64,000 nt of DNA from Flavobacterium terrigena (GCF_900108955.1 NZ_FNYA01000003.1:62001-126000), one strand, 5' to 3'; shown: positions 7,793 to 16,488, numbered from the stretch's first letter. Numbers and translations are program-made. The notes: generated by a model not told the origin, from the letters alone.

Positions 7793-9343
7793 TTACAAGT
7801 TTTGTAAAACAACGGAAAGATTTTCATTTGCGTCTAAATCCATCTTTTTTCTGATTCGGTAACGGCAGTTTTCCACACTTCTTAAAGATAAATTTTGAAT
7901 AACTGCTATATCTTTATTTTTTAAATCAAGATAAATAAGAATGCAAATTTTTTGTTCTTCTTCGGTTAAGGAAGGATATTTTTTATTCAATTTATATGAA
8001 AATTGTGCATCTACCTCATTGAATAATTCTTCTTTGGTATCATTAATCAGTTTAAAATTTTGAAATTCTATAAGGAGTTTACCCAATTCTGTTTTACTTT
8101 CTGAATCATTTGTGTTTTTTTGAACCTTTTTTAAATCTTCTTTAAAACGTTCAATAAAGTCACTATTCTTTACAAAATTCATCACCATTTTTTCAGTTTT
8201 GGTTTGAGTAAACTCTAATTTATCCTCCGTTTGGTGGATAACATGACTCAGATTTTTTACCTTACTTCTTTGCTTTTTAATCAGATAATAGGATAAAAAT
8301 AGAATTCCAATTATTAGTAAAATCAGAAAAGTAATTTTGGTTCGAGTAGCAAATTTCTCGTTTTCTAATAATATGATTTTTTGTTCTTTAATTTGTAAAT
8401 CTAACTTTTGATTTTCTAATTTATTGAGTGTTTCAATGTTTTCAAATTTTAAAATAGCTTTGGCGTTGTCTGATAATTCCTTATATTTTAGATGTAATTG
8501 AAGATATTTAAGAGCTTCTTTAGGCATCAATTTCCCTTCATATATTTCAGAATAAAGCATATATAAATTAGCATACAATTCATTACTATCTATGTTTTTT
8601 AGCATCGCTTGACTTTTTTGGTTGTAGAAAAGCGCGGTATCAAATTGCTTCATTTTAGTGAAACTTTCAGCTAAATTTTGATATAACATCAATTCATATC
8701 TTTCCATATTCTTTTCAGATTTAATTATGGAAAGTGCTTCAAGATAATACTTTACAGCTGTTTTATATGTAGGCGCTTCTGAATAAATTGCACCCAAATT
8801 AATAAGCAATGCTGCCTTCATATTGGGTTTAATGTTCTTATCATTTATAATAGGAACAAGTATTTCAATAGCTTCCTTTTCACGACCAATAGAAATATAA
8901 ACTGCTGCGATATTCCCATTTAGTGACGCTAATCCTTTGTAGTTTTTAGATTTTTCATAATGTTTTTTTGCCTCAGCAAACAATTCCAAGCTTTTTTTAA
9001 AGTTTCCAAGTTCCCGCTGAAGATTTCCTAAATCGATAATACGACCACCAATTTTTTTATCAAGCTTATTTTTTTTAGCTATAAAAAGTGCTTTTTGATA
9101 AAATTGATTGGCTTTGTCATACACTTCAAGATCTCTATAAGTATCGCCCAAAAGTTTATAGGCTTTCATGTTTATAGTATCAACTTCAGATTTGGTAATC
9201 AAAGTTTCGATTTCTAAAATGTTTTTAGGAGTAATTTTAGTTTCTTTCGCATCAATAATTAACTTCTCCAGTTTGCTTTCCTGAGCGGAAACAAACGAAA
9301 AAATGAAAAGTAAAAACAAACAAAAATGAAGTTTTCTGAACAT
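7793..9343 (-). CDS. membrane-anchored TPR protein with C-terminal LuxR-type HTH
   Basis: A 516-residue protein: signal peptide or N-terminal anchor (1-20), TPR repeats over about 45-300 (for example the unit with AYKLLGDTYRDLEVYDKANQ), a coiled coil, one membrane segment near 337-358, a second coiled region and a C-terminal LuxR-like helix-turn-helix (about 450-516, with LTEEEQKICILIYLDLKNKDIA and SLRSVENCRYRIRKK). This architecture, with a periplasmic TPR sensor and cytoplasmic DNA-binding domain, is common in Bacteroidetes. The regulated genes are unknown; the neighbouring RCC1 T9SS gene is a candidate. Terminated/insulated from glnS by a hairpin at 9366-9393. Confidence 0.85.
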   Translation of the reverse strand: MFRKLHFCLFLLFIFSFVSAQESKLEKLIIDAKETKITPKNILEIETLITKSEVDTINMKAYKLLGDTYRDLEVYDKANQFYQKALFIAKKNKLDKKIGGRIIDLGNLQRELGNFKKSLELFAEAKKHYEKSKNYKGLASLNGNIAAVYISIGREKEAIEILVPIINDKNIKPNMKAALLINLGAIYSEAPTYKTAVKYYLEALSIIKSEKNMERYELMLYQNLAESFTKMKQFDTALFYNQKSQAMLKNIDSNELYANLYMLYSEIYEGKLMPKEALKYLQLHLKYKELSDNAKAILKFENIETLNKLENQKLDLQIKEQKIILLENEKFATRTKITFLILLIIGILFLSYYLIKKQRSKVKNLSHVIHQTEDKLEFTQTKTEKMVMNFVKNSDFIERFKEDLKKVQKNTNDSESKTELGKLLIEFQNFKLINDTKEELFNEVDAQFSYKLNKKYPSLTEEEQKICILIYLDLKNKDIAVIQNLSLRSVENCRYRIRKKMDLDANENLSVVLQNL

Positions 9344-9365
9344 ATTACAATTCTTGAATTTTAAA

Positions 9366-9393
9366 ATAAAAATGCGCCAAATAGCGCATTTTT
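9366..9393 (-). terminator. glnS terminator
   Basis: AATGCGC (9371-9377) pairs with GCGCATT (9384-9390) around a CAAATA loop, flanked by A and T runs, directly after the glnS stop on the minus strand. Confidence 0.85.
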
Positions 9394-9408
9394 AATATAA
9401 AATATATG

Positions 9409-11094
9409 TTATTCTTTGTTTTCTACTTTAGCCCAAGTATCTCTTAGTCCAACTGTTTTATTGAAAACTAATTTTTCAGCTGATGAATCTCTATCTACAC
9501 AGAAATAGCCTAAACGTTGGAATTGGAAATGATCTAATTCTTTTGAAGTTTGTAAACTTGGTTCCACATAACCTGTAATCACTTTTAACGACTCAGGATT
9601 GATGTATTCTTTAAAGTCGACCTCTTTGTTTCCATCCGGATTTTCATGAGTAAATAAACGGTCATAAATACGAACTTCAGCTTCTTTAGCATGCGCAATA
9701 GAAACCCAGTGAATCACACCTTTTACTTTTCTGTTACTCGCTTCTGTTCCGCTTCCTGATTTAGAATCAACGTCATATGTACAGTGAATTTCAGTAATAT
9801 TTCCGTCAGCATCTTTTACAACTGATTCACCTTTAATGATGTACGCATTTTTCAAACGCACTTCAGTTCCTAAAGTCAAACGGAAAAATTTCTTGTGTGC
9901 TTCTTCTTGAAAATCTTCTCTTTCGATATATAATTCTTTAGAAAAAGGCACTTCTCTATACGTCATTACTTCTTCTTCCGGATTATTTTCGGCTGTTAAC
10001 CATTCTTCTTTTCCTTCAGGATAATTTGTAATTACCAATTTGATCGGATTTAAAACTGCCATAACACGTGGTGCAATTTTGTTTAAATCTTCACGAACAC
10101 AGAAATCTAAAAGTGAAACGTCAATTAAATTAGAACGTTTTGCAATACCAATTGTATTCGCAAAATTACGAATTGCTGTTGCTGTAATTCCTCTTCTTCT
10201 CATTCCAGAAATCGTACTCATACGAGGATCATCCCAAGAAGTAACGTGCTTTTCTTCCACTAATTGTAACAATTTACGTTTAGAAACAACAGTGTGTGAT
10301 AAATTTCTACGAGCAAATTCTCTTTGTTTTGGTCGTACTTTGGTTTCATCATAAATTTGATTTAAAAACCAATCGTATAATTCTCTATGAGGTAAAAATT
10401 CTAAGGTACAAAATGAGTGCGAAATTTGTTCTAAATAATCACTTTCGCCATGCGCCCAATCGTACATTGGATAAATACACCAATCGTTTCCAGTACGATG
10501 ATGATGCGCATGCATGATACGATAAATAATAGGATCACGCATTAACATATTGTTCGCATTCATAGAAATTTTAGCACGTAAAACATGAGTTCCTTTTTCG
10601 AATTCACCGTTTTTCATGCGTGTAAATAAATCTAAATTCTCTTCTATAGAACGAGTTCTATAAGGAGAATCTGTTCCTGGAGTAGTTGGAGTTCCTTTTT
10701 GAATGGCCATATCTTCAGAAGATTGACTATCTACATAGGCTTTATCTTTTTTGATTAGCTCGATTGCCCAATCGTATAATTGTTGGAAATAATCCGATGC
10801 ATAACATTCTTTATCCCAAGAATAACCTAGCCATTCTACGTCTTTTTTAATCGCATCCACAAATTCTTGCTCTTCTTTTGAAGGATTGGTATCATCGAAA
10901 CGTAAATTAACTGGTGCTTTATAATCAATTCCTAAACCAAAATTAAGGCAAATCGCACTGGCATGACCAATGTGTAAATATCCGTTTGGTTCTGGTGGAA
11001 AACGGAAACGTAATTTATCATTAGATAAACCGTTTTTTAAATCGTCTTCTATAATTTGTTCTATAAAATTTAAAGATTTTTCTTCTGTAGACAT
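9409..11094 (-). CDS. glnS: glutaminyl-tRNA synthetase
   Basis: A class I synthetase that charges tRNA-Gln directly with glutamine. The 561-residue protein has HIGH at residues 41-44 (PEPNGYLHIGH), the KMSKS-type loop as VVSKR at 269-273, and the C-terminal anticodon-binding beta-barrels. The open frame reaches 11202, but the extra 36 residues are low-complexity, unlike GlnRS, and cover the promoter (TATCTTTG at 11113-11120), so the ATG at 11094 (MSTEEKSLNF) is the start. Divergent from folB with a 108-base gap containing an inverted repeat. Its presence means the Gat amidotransferase route is not needed for Gln-tRNA. Confidence 0.96.
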   Translation of the reverse strand: MSTEEKSLNFIEQIIEDDLKNGLSNDKLRFRFPPEPNGYLHIGHASAICLNFGLGIDYKAPVNLRFDDTNPSKEEQEFVDAIKKDVEWLGYSWDKECYASDYFQQLYDWAIELIKKDKAYVDSQSSEDMAIQKGTPTTPGTDSPYRTRSIEENLDLFTRMKNGEFEKGTHVLRAKISMNANNMLMRDPIIYRIMHAHHHRTGNDWCIYPMYDWAHGESDYLEQISHSFCTLEFLPHRELYDWFLNQIYDETKVRPKQREFARRNLSHTVVSKRKLLQLVEEKHVTSWDDPRMSTISGMRRRGITATAIRNFANTIGIAKRSNLIDVSLLDFCVREDLNKIAPRVMAVLNPIKLVITNYPEGKEEWLTAENNPEEEVMTYREVPFSKELYIEREDFQEEAHKKFFRLTLGTEVRLKNAYIIKGESVVKDADGNITEIHCTYDVDSKSGSGTEASNRKVKGVIHWVSIAHAKEAEVRIYDRLFTHENPDGNKEVDFKEYINPESLKVITGYVEPSLQTSKELDHFQFQRLGYFCVDRDSSAEKLVFNKTVGLRDTWAKVENKE

Positions 11095-11112
11095 AAGAAT
11101 TTGTAATTTTGA

Positions 11113-11142
11113 CAAAGATAGAAAAAAGGTTTCAAGTTTCAA
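11113..11142 (-). promoter_or_regulatory. glnS promoter (-33 TTG, -7 TATCTTTG)
   Basis: On the minus strand a TTG (11140-11142) is separated by 19 bases from TATCTTTG (11113-11120), the optimal Bacteroidetes spacing, and the ATG follows 18 bases later. Heptad repeats ACTTGAA lie at and upstream of the -33 element. Confidence 0.7.
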
Positions 11143-11189
11143 GTTTAACGTTATTGAACTTGAAACAAAAAAAACGTTAAACCTGAAAC
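11136..11189. repeat. inverted repeat in the glnS-folB intergenic region
   Basis: Arms GTTTCAAGTTTAACGTT (11136-11152) and its near-perfect complement (11173-11189, one difference) surround a 20-base loop. It overlaps the glnS -33 element and the folB leader; whether it acts as an operator or RNA structure is unknown. Confidence 0.6.
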
Positions 11190-11202
11190 AAAAATTAAAC
11201 AA

Positions 11203-11559
11203 ATGGGAATTATAAAATTAACCAACATACGAACGTTTTCTTTTCATGGATGTTTAGTAGAAGAAAGTAAAATTGGAAGTGATTATAGTGTGAATTTAAC
11301 CATAAAAACGAATTTAGAACCTTCGGCACAAACAGATGAATTGACTGATACAGTGGATTATGTAGATTTAAACCGAATTGTGGTAGAAGAAATGGCGATT
11401 AGAGCTAAACTTTTAGAGCATGTTGCCAAAAGAATTATGGATAGAGTTCTAAAAGAATTACAAATGGTGACAAAAATTGAAGTGGAAGTAACGAAATTGA
11501 ATCCACCAATTGGAGGTGATGTTGAGGGAGTTACCATCGTAATGAAGAAAAAACGTTAA
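11203..11559 (+). CDS. folB: dihydroneopterin aldolase
   Basis: A 118-residue FolB-type enzyme of folate synthesis that converts 7,8-dihydroneopterin to 6-hydroxymethyl-dihydropterin and glycolaldehyde. The family features are visible: FHGCLVEESKIGSDYSVNL near residues 14-33, the VDYVDL segment, the LLEHVA motif carrying the pterin-binding glutamate, and a lysine in EVTKLNPPIGG near the C-terminus that should be catalytic. The length is usual for the family. Next on the strand is tRNA-Cys, which has its own promoter. Confidence 0.92.
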   Translation: MGIIKLTNIRTFSFHGCLVEESKIGSDYSVNLTIKTNLEPSAQTDELTDTVDYVDLNRIVVEEMAIRAKLLEHVAKRIMDRVLKELQMVTKIEVEVTKLNPPIGGDVEGVTIVMKKKR

Positions 11560-11597
11560 TTTTTAGCCTTTAAACTTTAATTTTTTAAACTTTTTAT

Positions 11598-11605
11598 TAT
11601 ATTTG
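11598..11605 (+). promoter_or_regulatory. tRNA-Cys promoter -7 element
   Basis: TATATTTG fits TAnnTTTG and ends 14 bases before the mature tRNA 5' end, a suitable distance for a short 5' leader. Confidence 0.6.
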
Positions 11606-11619
11606 CACCCTAATACAAT

Positions 11620-11690
11620 GGCGTCTTGGCCGAGCGGCTAGGCACCGGTCTGCAAAACCGTCTACCCCGGTTCGAATCCGGGAGATGCCT
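11620..11690 (+). tRNA. tRNA-Cys (GCA)
   Basis: The acceptor arms GGCGTCT and AGATGCC pair with one G-U, the T arm CCCGGTTCGAATCCGGG is canonical, and the anticodon loop CTGCAAA places GCA at 11652-11654. The discriminator base is U73, a hallmark identity element of tRNA-Cys. The CCA end is not encoded. It is followed directly by a hairpin terminator. Confidence 0.95.
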
Positions 11691-11693
11691 CAG

Positions 11694-11725
11694 AAAACCT
11701 TCAATGAAAATTGAGGGTTTTTTTT
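11694..11725 (+). terminator. tRNA-Cys terminator
   Basis: Twelve-base arms around a GAAA loop (AAAACCTTCAAT and its complement with one G-U) followed by a run of T. Confidence 0.85.
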
Positions 11726-11783
11726 ATGATAAATTTTTAGAAAAAATTAATTAAAATATATTGCAAAACCTTCAAATAGGTTC

Positions 11784-11799
11784 TCCCGAAGTTTCGGGA
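11784..11799. repeat. short perfect hairpin
   Basis: TCCCGAAGTTTCGGGA is a perfect palindrome-like hairpin lying between two copies of the tRNA-Cys terminator; function unknown. Confidence 0.5.
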
Positions 11800-11814
11800 C
11801 GGAAATTGATTATG

Positions 11815-11843
11815 AAAACCTTCAATGAAAATTGAGGTTTTTT
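11815..11843 (+). terminator. second copy of the tRNA-Cys terminator
   Basis: Nearly the same hairpin as at 11694-11725, including the GAAA loop and T run, 120 bases downstream. It looks like a tandem duplication of the tRNA 3' flank. Confidence 0.7.
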
Positions 11844-11865
11844 AACGGTAATTTTTAGAAAAGAA

Positions 11866-11898
11866 AACCCTCCAAGAGTTTTGAACTCTTGGAGGGTT
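11866..11898. terminator. strong hairpin between tRNA-Cys and the LTA-synthase-like gene
   Basis: A perfect 15-base stem (11866-11880 with 11884-11898) and a TTG loop, placed just past the stop of the minus-strand gene at 11903. Confidence 0.75.
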
Positions 11899-11902
11899 AA
11901 TA

Positions 11903-13879
11903 TTAATTAGAATAAACCTTTAATTTGGCTTTCATTTTCCCTGTTTTAAAACGGTAACTTGCGGTTTGATAATTTGCAATTGTTAAGTTTTCTAACGCAA
12001 TATTTTGATGTTTTAGAGCTTTCATTTCTTTCGTGTCAGCCTTCCAAAGATATTGATTAAATTCTTTTCTATCATTAATTTCGGTGAAAATTGAATTTTT
12101 AAGCAACCCTAAAGTTCTATAATTTCCTAGAAAAGCACGTTCTTCATTGGGTTGCATTAATCGAATATCTTTTCCGTATAAAGACGTGTTGTAATTCCAA
12201 TTTAAATAACCAAAAAGTGTTGGCATAATATCTATTTGAGAAACTAATTTTTCAACTTTTTCTGGTTTGGTGTTTAAATTATAAATCAGGGCTGGAATGT
12301 GATGTTTGTCGATATTTAATTCCCATTTTCCAGCGCTACTTGCACAATGATCTGCAACAATTACAAAAACTGTATTTTTAAACCAAGGTTTTGATTTCGC
12401 TTTTTCTATAAATTTTCCAATAGCAAAATCAGTATATTTTACCACAGATTCTCTTGTTCCTTGTGGCATATCAATAGTATTTTTAGGAAAAGAGTAAGGT
12501 TTGTGATTAGAAGTGGTCATGATAAAATTAAAGAAAGGTTGCTTTGTAACATAATTCGCATCGGCAATTTTCAAGGTTTTATTATAAATATCTTCATCAC
12601 AAATTCCCCAAGCATTTTCAAAAGTAACTTCATTGTCTTCAATATTGATTCGTTGCGTTTTTACATCATCAGAAAGTGGATTTCCTCTGTTTCTATCTAC
12701 GATATTAAAGCCTTGTCCACCAAAAAAAGTGTTCATATTATCAAAATATCCATCGCCACCATAAATGAAGTTTAAATTGTATTTTTTTTGTTTTAAAACT
12801 GTCGCAATCGAATATAAATTCGCATTATTTGGTCGGCGAACAATACTATTTCCTGGAGTTGGTGGAACAGAAAGCGTTAAAGCTTCCATACCGCGAATGG
12901 TTCGAGTTCCAGTTGCGTAAAGATTCGTGAAAAAGACACTTTCATTTGCTAATTTATCCAAGTTTGGGGTAAGGTTTTGTTTGTTTCCAAAAGCGGTCAT
13001 AAATTCGGCACTAAAACTCTCCACACAAATTAAAATAACGTTGGGTTTGTTTTCAGTTCCTGTATTACTTACTTTTCTTTCTAAATTAGCTAATTCATTA
13101 GAAAGATACACTTGATCATTTTGTTGAATATCACTTCTAATAATTGCAAATGCTTCTTTTTCTGATAATTTTTTATAGAACGTATCGTAATCTAATTCGT
13201 TAGAACGAAAAGCTGCAAAAAAGGAATAAACGCCGTTTTTAGACAATTCATTAACATATAGATTTTTACTTGTTTCCGCTTGTTTATTAGTGATAAACTC
13301 AATGTAAACTAAACTTATTGAAATAATTGTTATCATATAAATCAATCTATTTTTAAGCTTCATTTTATCAGAAAATACCATTTCAAGTTTCTTTGTTTTC
13401 TTAAAATAGAAGAAAAACAAACCTGTTAAAAGTAATAATGAAAAAATTAAAACTGGTAGTGGATACGATTGATTAATGTTTTCGATAACTTCATACGTGT
13501 AAATTAGATAATCAACAGCAATGAAATTAAAACGAGTATTGAACTCGCTCCAAAAAGGAAATTCTGCTAAAAAGGAGAAAACAGTAATAAAAAAAGTAAA
13601 GAATAAAATGAAGTAAGTTAGAGATTTATCAAGAATTGAACCTATAAATTTTGAAGGAAAAATTAATAAATATAATCCATAAATAAGACTAAAAAATACA
13701 GCAGTTCCAAAATCGAAAACTAAACCTTGCCCGAATATTTTAAATAAATTTAAAAAAGAAAAATCAATTGAATTATAAGATAAAATGAATAAAACAATTC
13801 GAATTGAAAATCCTAAAAGGCAATAAATTAAAATAAAATTTAATAAAATAGAGAAACGATTGTTAGCGATTATTTTCAT
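11903..13879 (-). CDS. LTA-synthase-like sulfatase-fold membrane enzyme
   Basis: A 658-residue protein with about five N-terminal membrane segments (residues 8-30, 45-75, 85-110, 140-160, 178-198) and a large extracytoplasmic sulfatase-fold domain. Visible signatures are NVILICVESFSAEF near residue 280, the GTRTIRGMEA segment carrying the expected catalytic Thr, and VADHCASSAGKWELNIDKHHIPALIYN with metal-binding Asp and His residues. Relatives transfer phosphoglycerol or phosphoethanolamine to envelope glycans. A Gram-negative flavobacterium has no lipoteichoic acid, so the product is more likely a modified lipid A, membrane glycan or glycerophosphate decoration; this is inference. Single gene with its own promoter-like TATTTTTG at 13907-13914. 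Confidence 0.88.
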   Translation of the reverse strand: MKIIANNRFSILLNFILIYCLLGFSIRIVLFILSYNSIDFSFLNLFKIFGQGLVFDFGTAVFFSLIYGLYLLIFPSKFIGSILDKSLTYFILFFTFFITVFSFLAEFPFWSEFNTRFNFIAVDYLIYTYEVIENINQSYPLPVLIFSLLLLTGLFFFYFKKTKKLEMVFSDKMKLKNRLIYMITIISISLVYIEFITNKQAETSKNLYVNELSKNGVYSFFAAFRSNELDYDTFYKKLSEKEAFAIIRSDIQQNDQVYLSNELANLERKVSNTGTENKPNVILICVESFSAEFMTAFGNKQNLTPNLDKLANESVFFTNLYATGTRTIRGMEALTLSVPPTPGNSIVRRPNNANLYSIATVLKQKKYNLNFIYGGDGYFDNMNTFFGGQGFNIVDRNRGNPLSDDVKTQRINIEDNEVTFENAWGICDEDIYNKTLKIADANYVTKQPFFNFIMTTSNHKPYSFPKNTIDMPQGTRESVVKYTDFAIGKFIEKAKSKPWFKNTVFVIVADHCASSAGKWELNIDKHHIPALIYNLNTKPEKVEKLVSQIDIMPTLFGYLNWNYNTSLYGKDIRLMQPNEERAFLGNYRTLGLLKNSIFTEINDRKEFNQYLWKADTKEMKALKHQNIALENLTIANYQTASYRFKTGKMKAKLKVYSN

Positions 13880-13906
13880 GATTTTGTAGGTTTTAAAAAT
13901 ATACTA

Positions 13907-13914
13907 CAAAAATA
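13907..13914 (-). promoter_or_regulatory. possible promoter of the LTA-synthase-like gene
   Basis: TATTTTTG on the minus strand, 28 bases before the ATG at 13879; no clear -33 TTG. Confidence 0.4.
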
Positions 13915-13937
13915 ACCTTACCTATAAATTACTACTA

Positions 13938-13972
13938 AAAAAAGAAGTCTATCCTAATTAGAATAGACTTAT
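13938..13972 (-). terminator. terminator of the AraC gene
   Basis: AAGTCTAT (13945-13952) pairs with ATAGACTT (13963-13970); a T run follows on the minus strand, after the AraC gene that ends at 13998. Confidence 0.7.
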
Positions 13973-13997
13973 AAAACAGGCAATTACAGCGTTTTTA

Positions 13998-15005
13998 CTA
14001 CAAATGTGTTTGTTTATATTCTGTTGGAGAAATTCCTTTAAATTTCTTGAAATTTGAATTGAAAGTTGCTTTGTTTTTAAAGCCTACAGAAGTTGCAATT
14101 CCTAAAATAGAGAAATGATCATTTTCTGGATTTGAATATTGTTTTATAAATTCATCTACACGATATTCATTGATAAAATCTTGAAAATTGGTTTGTAAAT
14201 GAATGTTTAAAATTTCAGAAATGTAATGTTTTGGAATATGAATAGTATCACTAAAAGTTTGTAAAGATAAATTTTCGTTAGTAAAAATTTTATCCACTTC
14301 CATTGCTGCTATTATTCTTGTTTTATAGTTTTCAATATCATTACTATTCAAGGATGAATTTTTATATTTCGAATTGATAATAGGTAAATCGAAAAAATTA
14401 TGATTGAATACAAATATGTAAGTTAGGTAATAAAAAAGTACAGAAATTTCAAAAATCAAAATAGAATTTAAAGTTACTATTATTTCTTTATCTAATAAAA
14501 AATCAATGATAAGTAAAGAGTAAGTTATTAATAATGAAATTAATAAAAAATAAAAAGGTGTTTTTATAAACTTAGCAATTTTAATTTTTTTAAGAAAAAA
14601 CAATGAAAAAATTAGGTAGGTTACACAAACTACATAAATAAAATGTTCAAAAAATTCGATCCAAAAAGTTTCTATAAATTGCGTTTCATATAGTTCAATT
14701 AAAATAAAAATAGCTGTTGGAATAAAATAACAAATTACAGAAATATTGATTTTTTTAGAAGTCTCAAAATACTTTAAAAAAAGAAATAACAGCGTTACAA
14801 ATAGGGTTTTATCTACGAAAAAGAAGTCGTAATTTGATAAAAACAAATTGTTATTATCATCGCCAATAATGTAAGATAAGAGTGAAACTAATAAAGCTGA
14901 AAGAAACCAAAAATTATAGGTTTGATATTTATTTTTATTCTTGAACAAGTACAATAATAAAAATATTCCTTGAAGCACCGCAATTATTTGAATAGTTTGT
15001 AACAT
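13998..15005 (-). CDS. AraC-family regulator with membrane N-terminal half
   Basis: A 335-residue protein whose first about 210 residues form six to seven membrane segments and whose last about 100 residues form an AraC-type double helix-turn-helix (LSLQTFSDTIHIPKHYISEILN and then ILGIATSVGFKNKATFNSNFKKFKGISPTEYK). Such 7TM-AraC proteins are common in Bacteroidetes and act as one-component membrane sensors. The start codon overlaps the stop of the LysE-type exporter gene (TAATG), so the pair is translationally coupled and the regulator may control export of the transporter's substrate. Confidence 0.88.
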   Translation of the reverse strand: MLQTIQIIAVLQGIFLLLYLFKNKNKYQTYNFWFLSALLVSLLSYIIGDDNNNLFLSNYDFFFVDKTLFVTLLFLFLKYFETSKKINISVICYFIPTAIFILIELYETQFIETFWIEFFEHFIYVVCVTYLIFSLFFLKKIKIAKFIKTPFYFLLISLLITYSLLIIDFLLDKEIIVTLNSILIFEISVLFYYLTYIFVFNHNFFDLPIINSKYKNSSLNSNDIENYKTRIIAAMEVDKIFTNENLSLQTFSDTIHIPKHYISEILNIHLQTNFQDFINEYRVDEFIKQYSNPENDHFSILGIATSVGFKNKATFNSNFKKFKGISPTEYKQTHL

Positions 15006-15691
15006 TATTCTATTGCTCTTTCAATACCCAATTTGTTTTCTACCATTTGTTTTCCATTTGGAAAAATACCTTGAAGTATTAAAAATACACCAAAAATCAA
15101 GATAACTACATTTATAATTCTTTTAATTTTATAAATATTTGTGGGTGTTAATTTGTGTTTTAATTGTTTCGCTAATAGAATTTTAAACACATCTATACTT
15201 AAATAAAAAACAAGTATTGAAGTAAAAAATATAAAAATTCTTAAAGGTTTCATTTCCAATTGTGGTGCTTGCGTAATGATTACCATCATCCAAAAAGCTA
15301 ATATTCCTATGTTGATTATATTTAAAAAGAAACCTTTAAAAAATAAGCCTAAATAATTATTCTTTTTAATATCTTCTTCATCATCTTTATCTTCTTGTTC
15401 GTTATATTTTTTCTTCAAAGAAGTGTTTGAAACAATTCCATAAATAGACATAATTAATCCGCCAATAATGTATAAATTGGGATTGTCTTTAAATTGTGCT
15501 AAAATCTGATTCGTAGCAAAATAGGCAATTAGTATCCAAATGATATCACTAGCCACAATTCCTAAATCGAAAATCATAGCGGCTCTAAATCCTTTAGTGA
15601 TACTGGTTTCTAATAAGATAAAAAAACCTGGACCAATAGAAAATGCCAATAAAAATCCCCAAGGAAGAGCTGATAAAATATCTTGAAACAT
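15005..15691 (-). CDS. LysE-family transporter
   Basis: A 228-residue inner-membrane protein with about six membrane segments. The N-terminal part SIGPGFFILLETSITKGFRAA matches the LysE/RhtB family, whose members export amino acids or related small molecules. The loop near residues 75-95 is unusually charged (NEQEDKDDEEDIKKNN). It is the first gene of a two-gene operon with the AraC regulator. Upstream, four heptad repeats (15700-15727) lie very close to the start codon. The substrate cannot be told from sequence. Confidence 0.85.
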   Translation of the reverse strand: MFQDILSALPWGFLLAFSIGPGFFILLETSITKGFRAAMIFDLGIVASDIIWILIAYFATNQILAQFKDNPNLYIIGGLIMSIYGIVSNTSLKKKYNEQEDKDDEEDIKKNNYLGLFFKGFFLNIINIGILAFWMMVIITQAPQLEMKPLRIFIFFTSILVFYLSIDVFKILLAKQLKHKLTPTNIYKIKRIINVVILIFGVFLILQGIFPNGKQMVENKLGIERAIE

Positions 15692-15699
15692 GTATAAAT

Positions 15700-15727
15700 A
15701 CGAAATTTGAAGTTTGAAGTACGAAGT
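15700..15727. repeat. heptad tandem repeat upstream of the LysE-family gene
   Basis: Four 7-base units (acgaaat, ttgaagt, ttgaagt, acgaagt), on the minus strand ACTTCnn, in the same form as upstream of gltX (944-971) and glnS. Confidence 0.6.
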
Positions 15728-15744
15728 TAGTAAAAATTAAATAA

Positions 15745-15778
15745 AAAAAACCTACAAGAATGAACTTATAGGTTTTTA
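15745..15778 (-). terminator. terminator of the rnr-DUF2807 transcript
   Basis: Twelve-base arms (15747-15758 and 15765-15776) with one mismatch and a T run on the minus strand, directly after the gene ending at 15797. Confidence 0.75.
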
Positions 15779-15796
15779 AAATATGTAATTACTTCT

Positions 15797-16465
15797 TTAT
15801 TTTGCTTGAACAATTTTTCCGCCAGCAATTTTCTTTTCATTGATTTGTTTTGGTTTTCCGAAAATAGTAATCGTTCCACCAGCTCTTGTTTTAGCTTCGA
15901 CTAAATCAGTAGCATAAACATTAGCTAAACCTCCAGCGTTTACTGTAACTACAGTTTGTTGTGAGATACAATATTCACCATCGTATTTTGCACCAGAATT
16001 AGATAAAACATCCTGATTTTTCACTGTTCCTTTAATCGTAACAATACTTCCAGCTCCGCAACGAACGGTTAACTTATCTGCTATTAAATTTTTTAAAACC
16101 ACCTCTGAGCCTTCTTTTGTAATAATATCGAAACCAATGGCTTTAATTTCCTTTTCAGAAGATATTCTACTTCCTTCGTTGGCTTCTACAGCATCTAATT
16201 TTTTAAAATAGACCGTTGCAGAAATATCATCACCTTTTAACATTTTTCCTAAAGGTAATCGTAATTTTAATTCGCCATTATTATTGATTAATTCTACTTC
16301 TTCAGAATTGGCTCCTTTTAAAATAACTTTGTTTTCAGTTCCAGGAAGTAACAACACATCAATTTTATCAAAAGCGGTTACTTTATTGAAATCTCCAACA
16401 GATTTTTCCGTTTGTGCAAAAGCTATTGAGCTTAAAAATAGTATTGAATAAATTATTTTTTTCAT
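15797..16465 (-). CDS. head GIN domain (DUF2807) exported protein
   Basis: A 222-residue protein with a signal peptide (about 17 residues, ending FAQ) and a beta-helical DUF2807 domain: repeated strands such as FDKIDVLLLPGTENKVILKG and Gly-rich turns (GAGSIVTIKG, NAGGLANVYA). Members are auto-adhesin-like proteins exported to the periplasm or outer membrane; function is not established. It starts 23 bases after rnr on the same strand and shares its terminator, so it is likely the second gene of an rnr operon. Confidence 0.85.
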   Translation of the reverse strand: MKKIIYSILFLSSIAFAQTEKSVGDFNKVTAFDKIDVLLLPGTENKVILKGANSEEVELINNNGELKLRLPLGKMLKGDDISATVYFKKLDAVEANEGSRISSEKEIKAIGFDIITKEGSEVVLKNLIADKLTVRCGAGSIVTIKGTVKNQDVLSNSGAKYDGEYCISQQTVVTVNAGGLANVYATDLVEAKTRAGGTITIFGKPKQINEKKIAGGKIVQAK

Positions 16466-16488
16466 GTTTTTTATTTTAACTAAACAGT

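Noticed and set aside
11095..11202. N-terminal extension of glnS
   Set aside because: The promoter -7 element lies inside it and the residues are not GlnRS-like.
11903..13879. True lipoteichoic acid synthase
   Set aside because: The organism appears to be Gram-negative Bacteroidetes; only the sulfatase-fold transferase type is supported.
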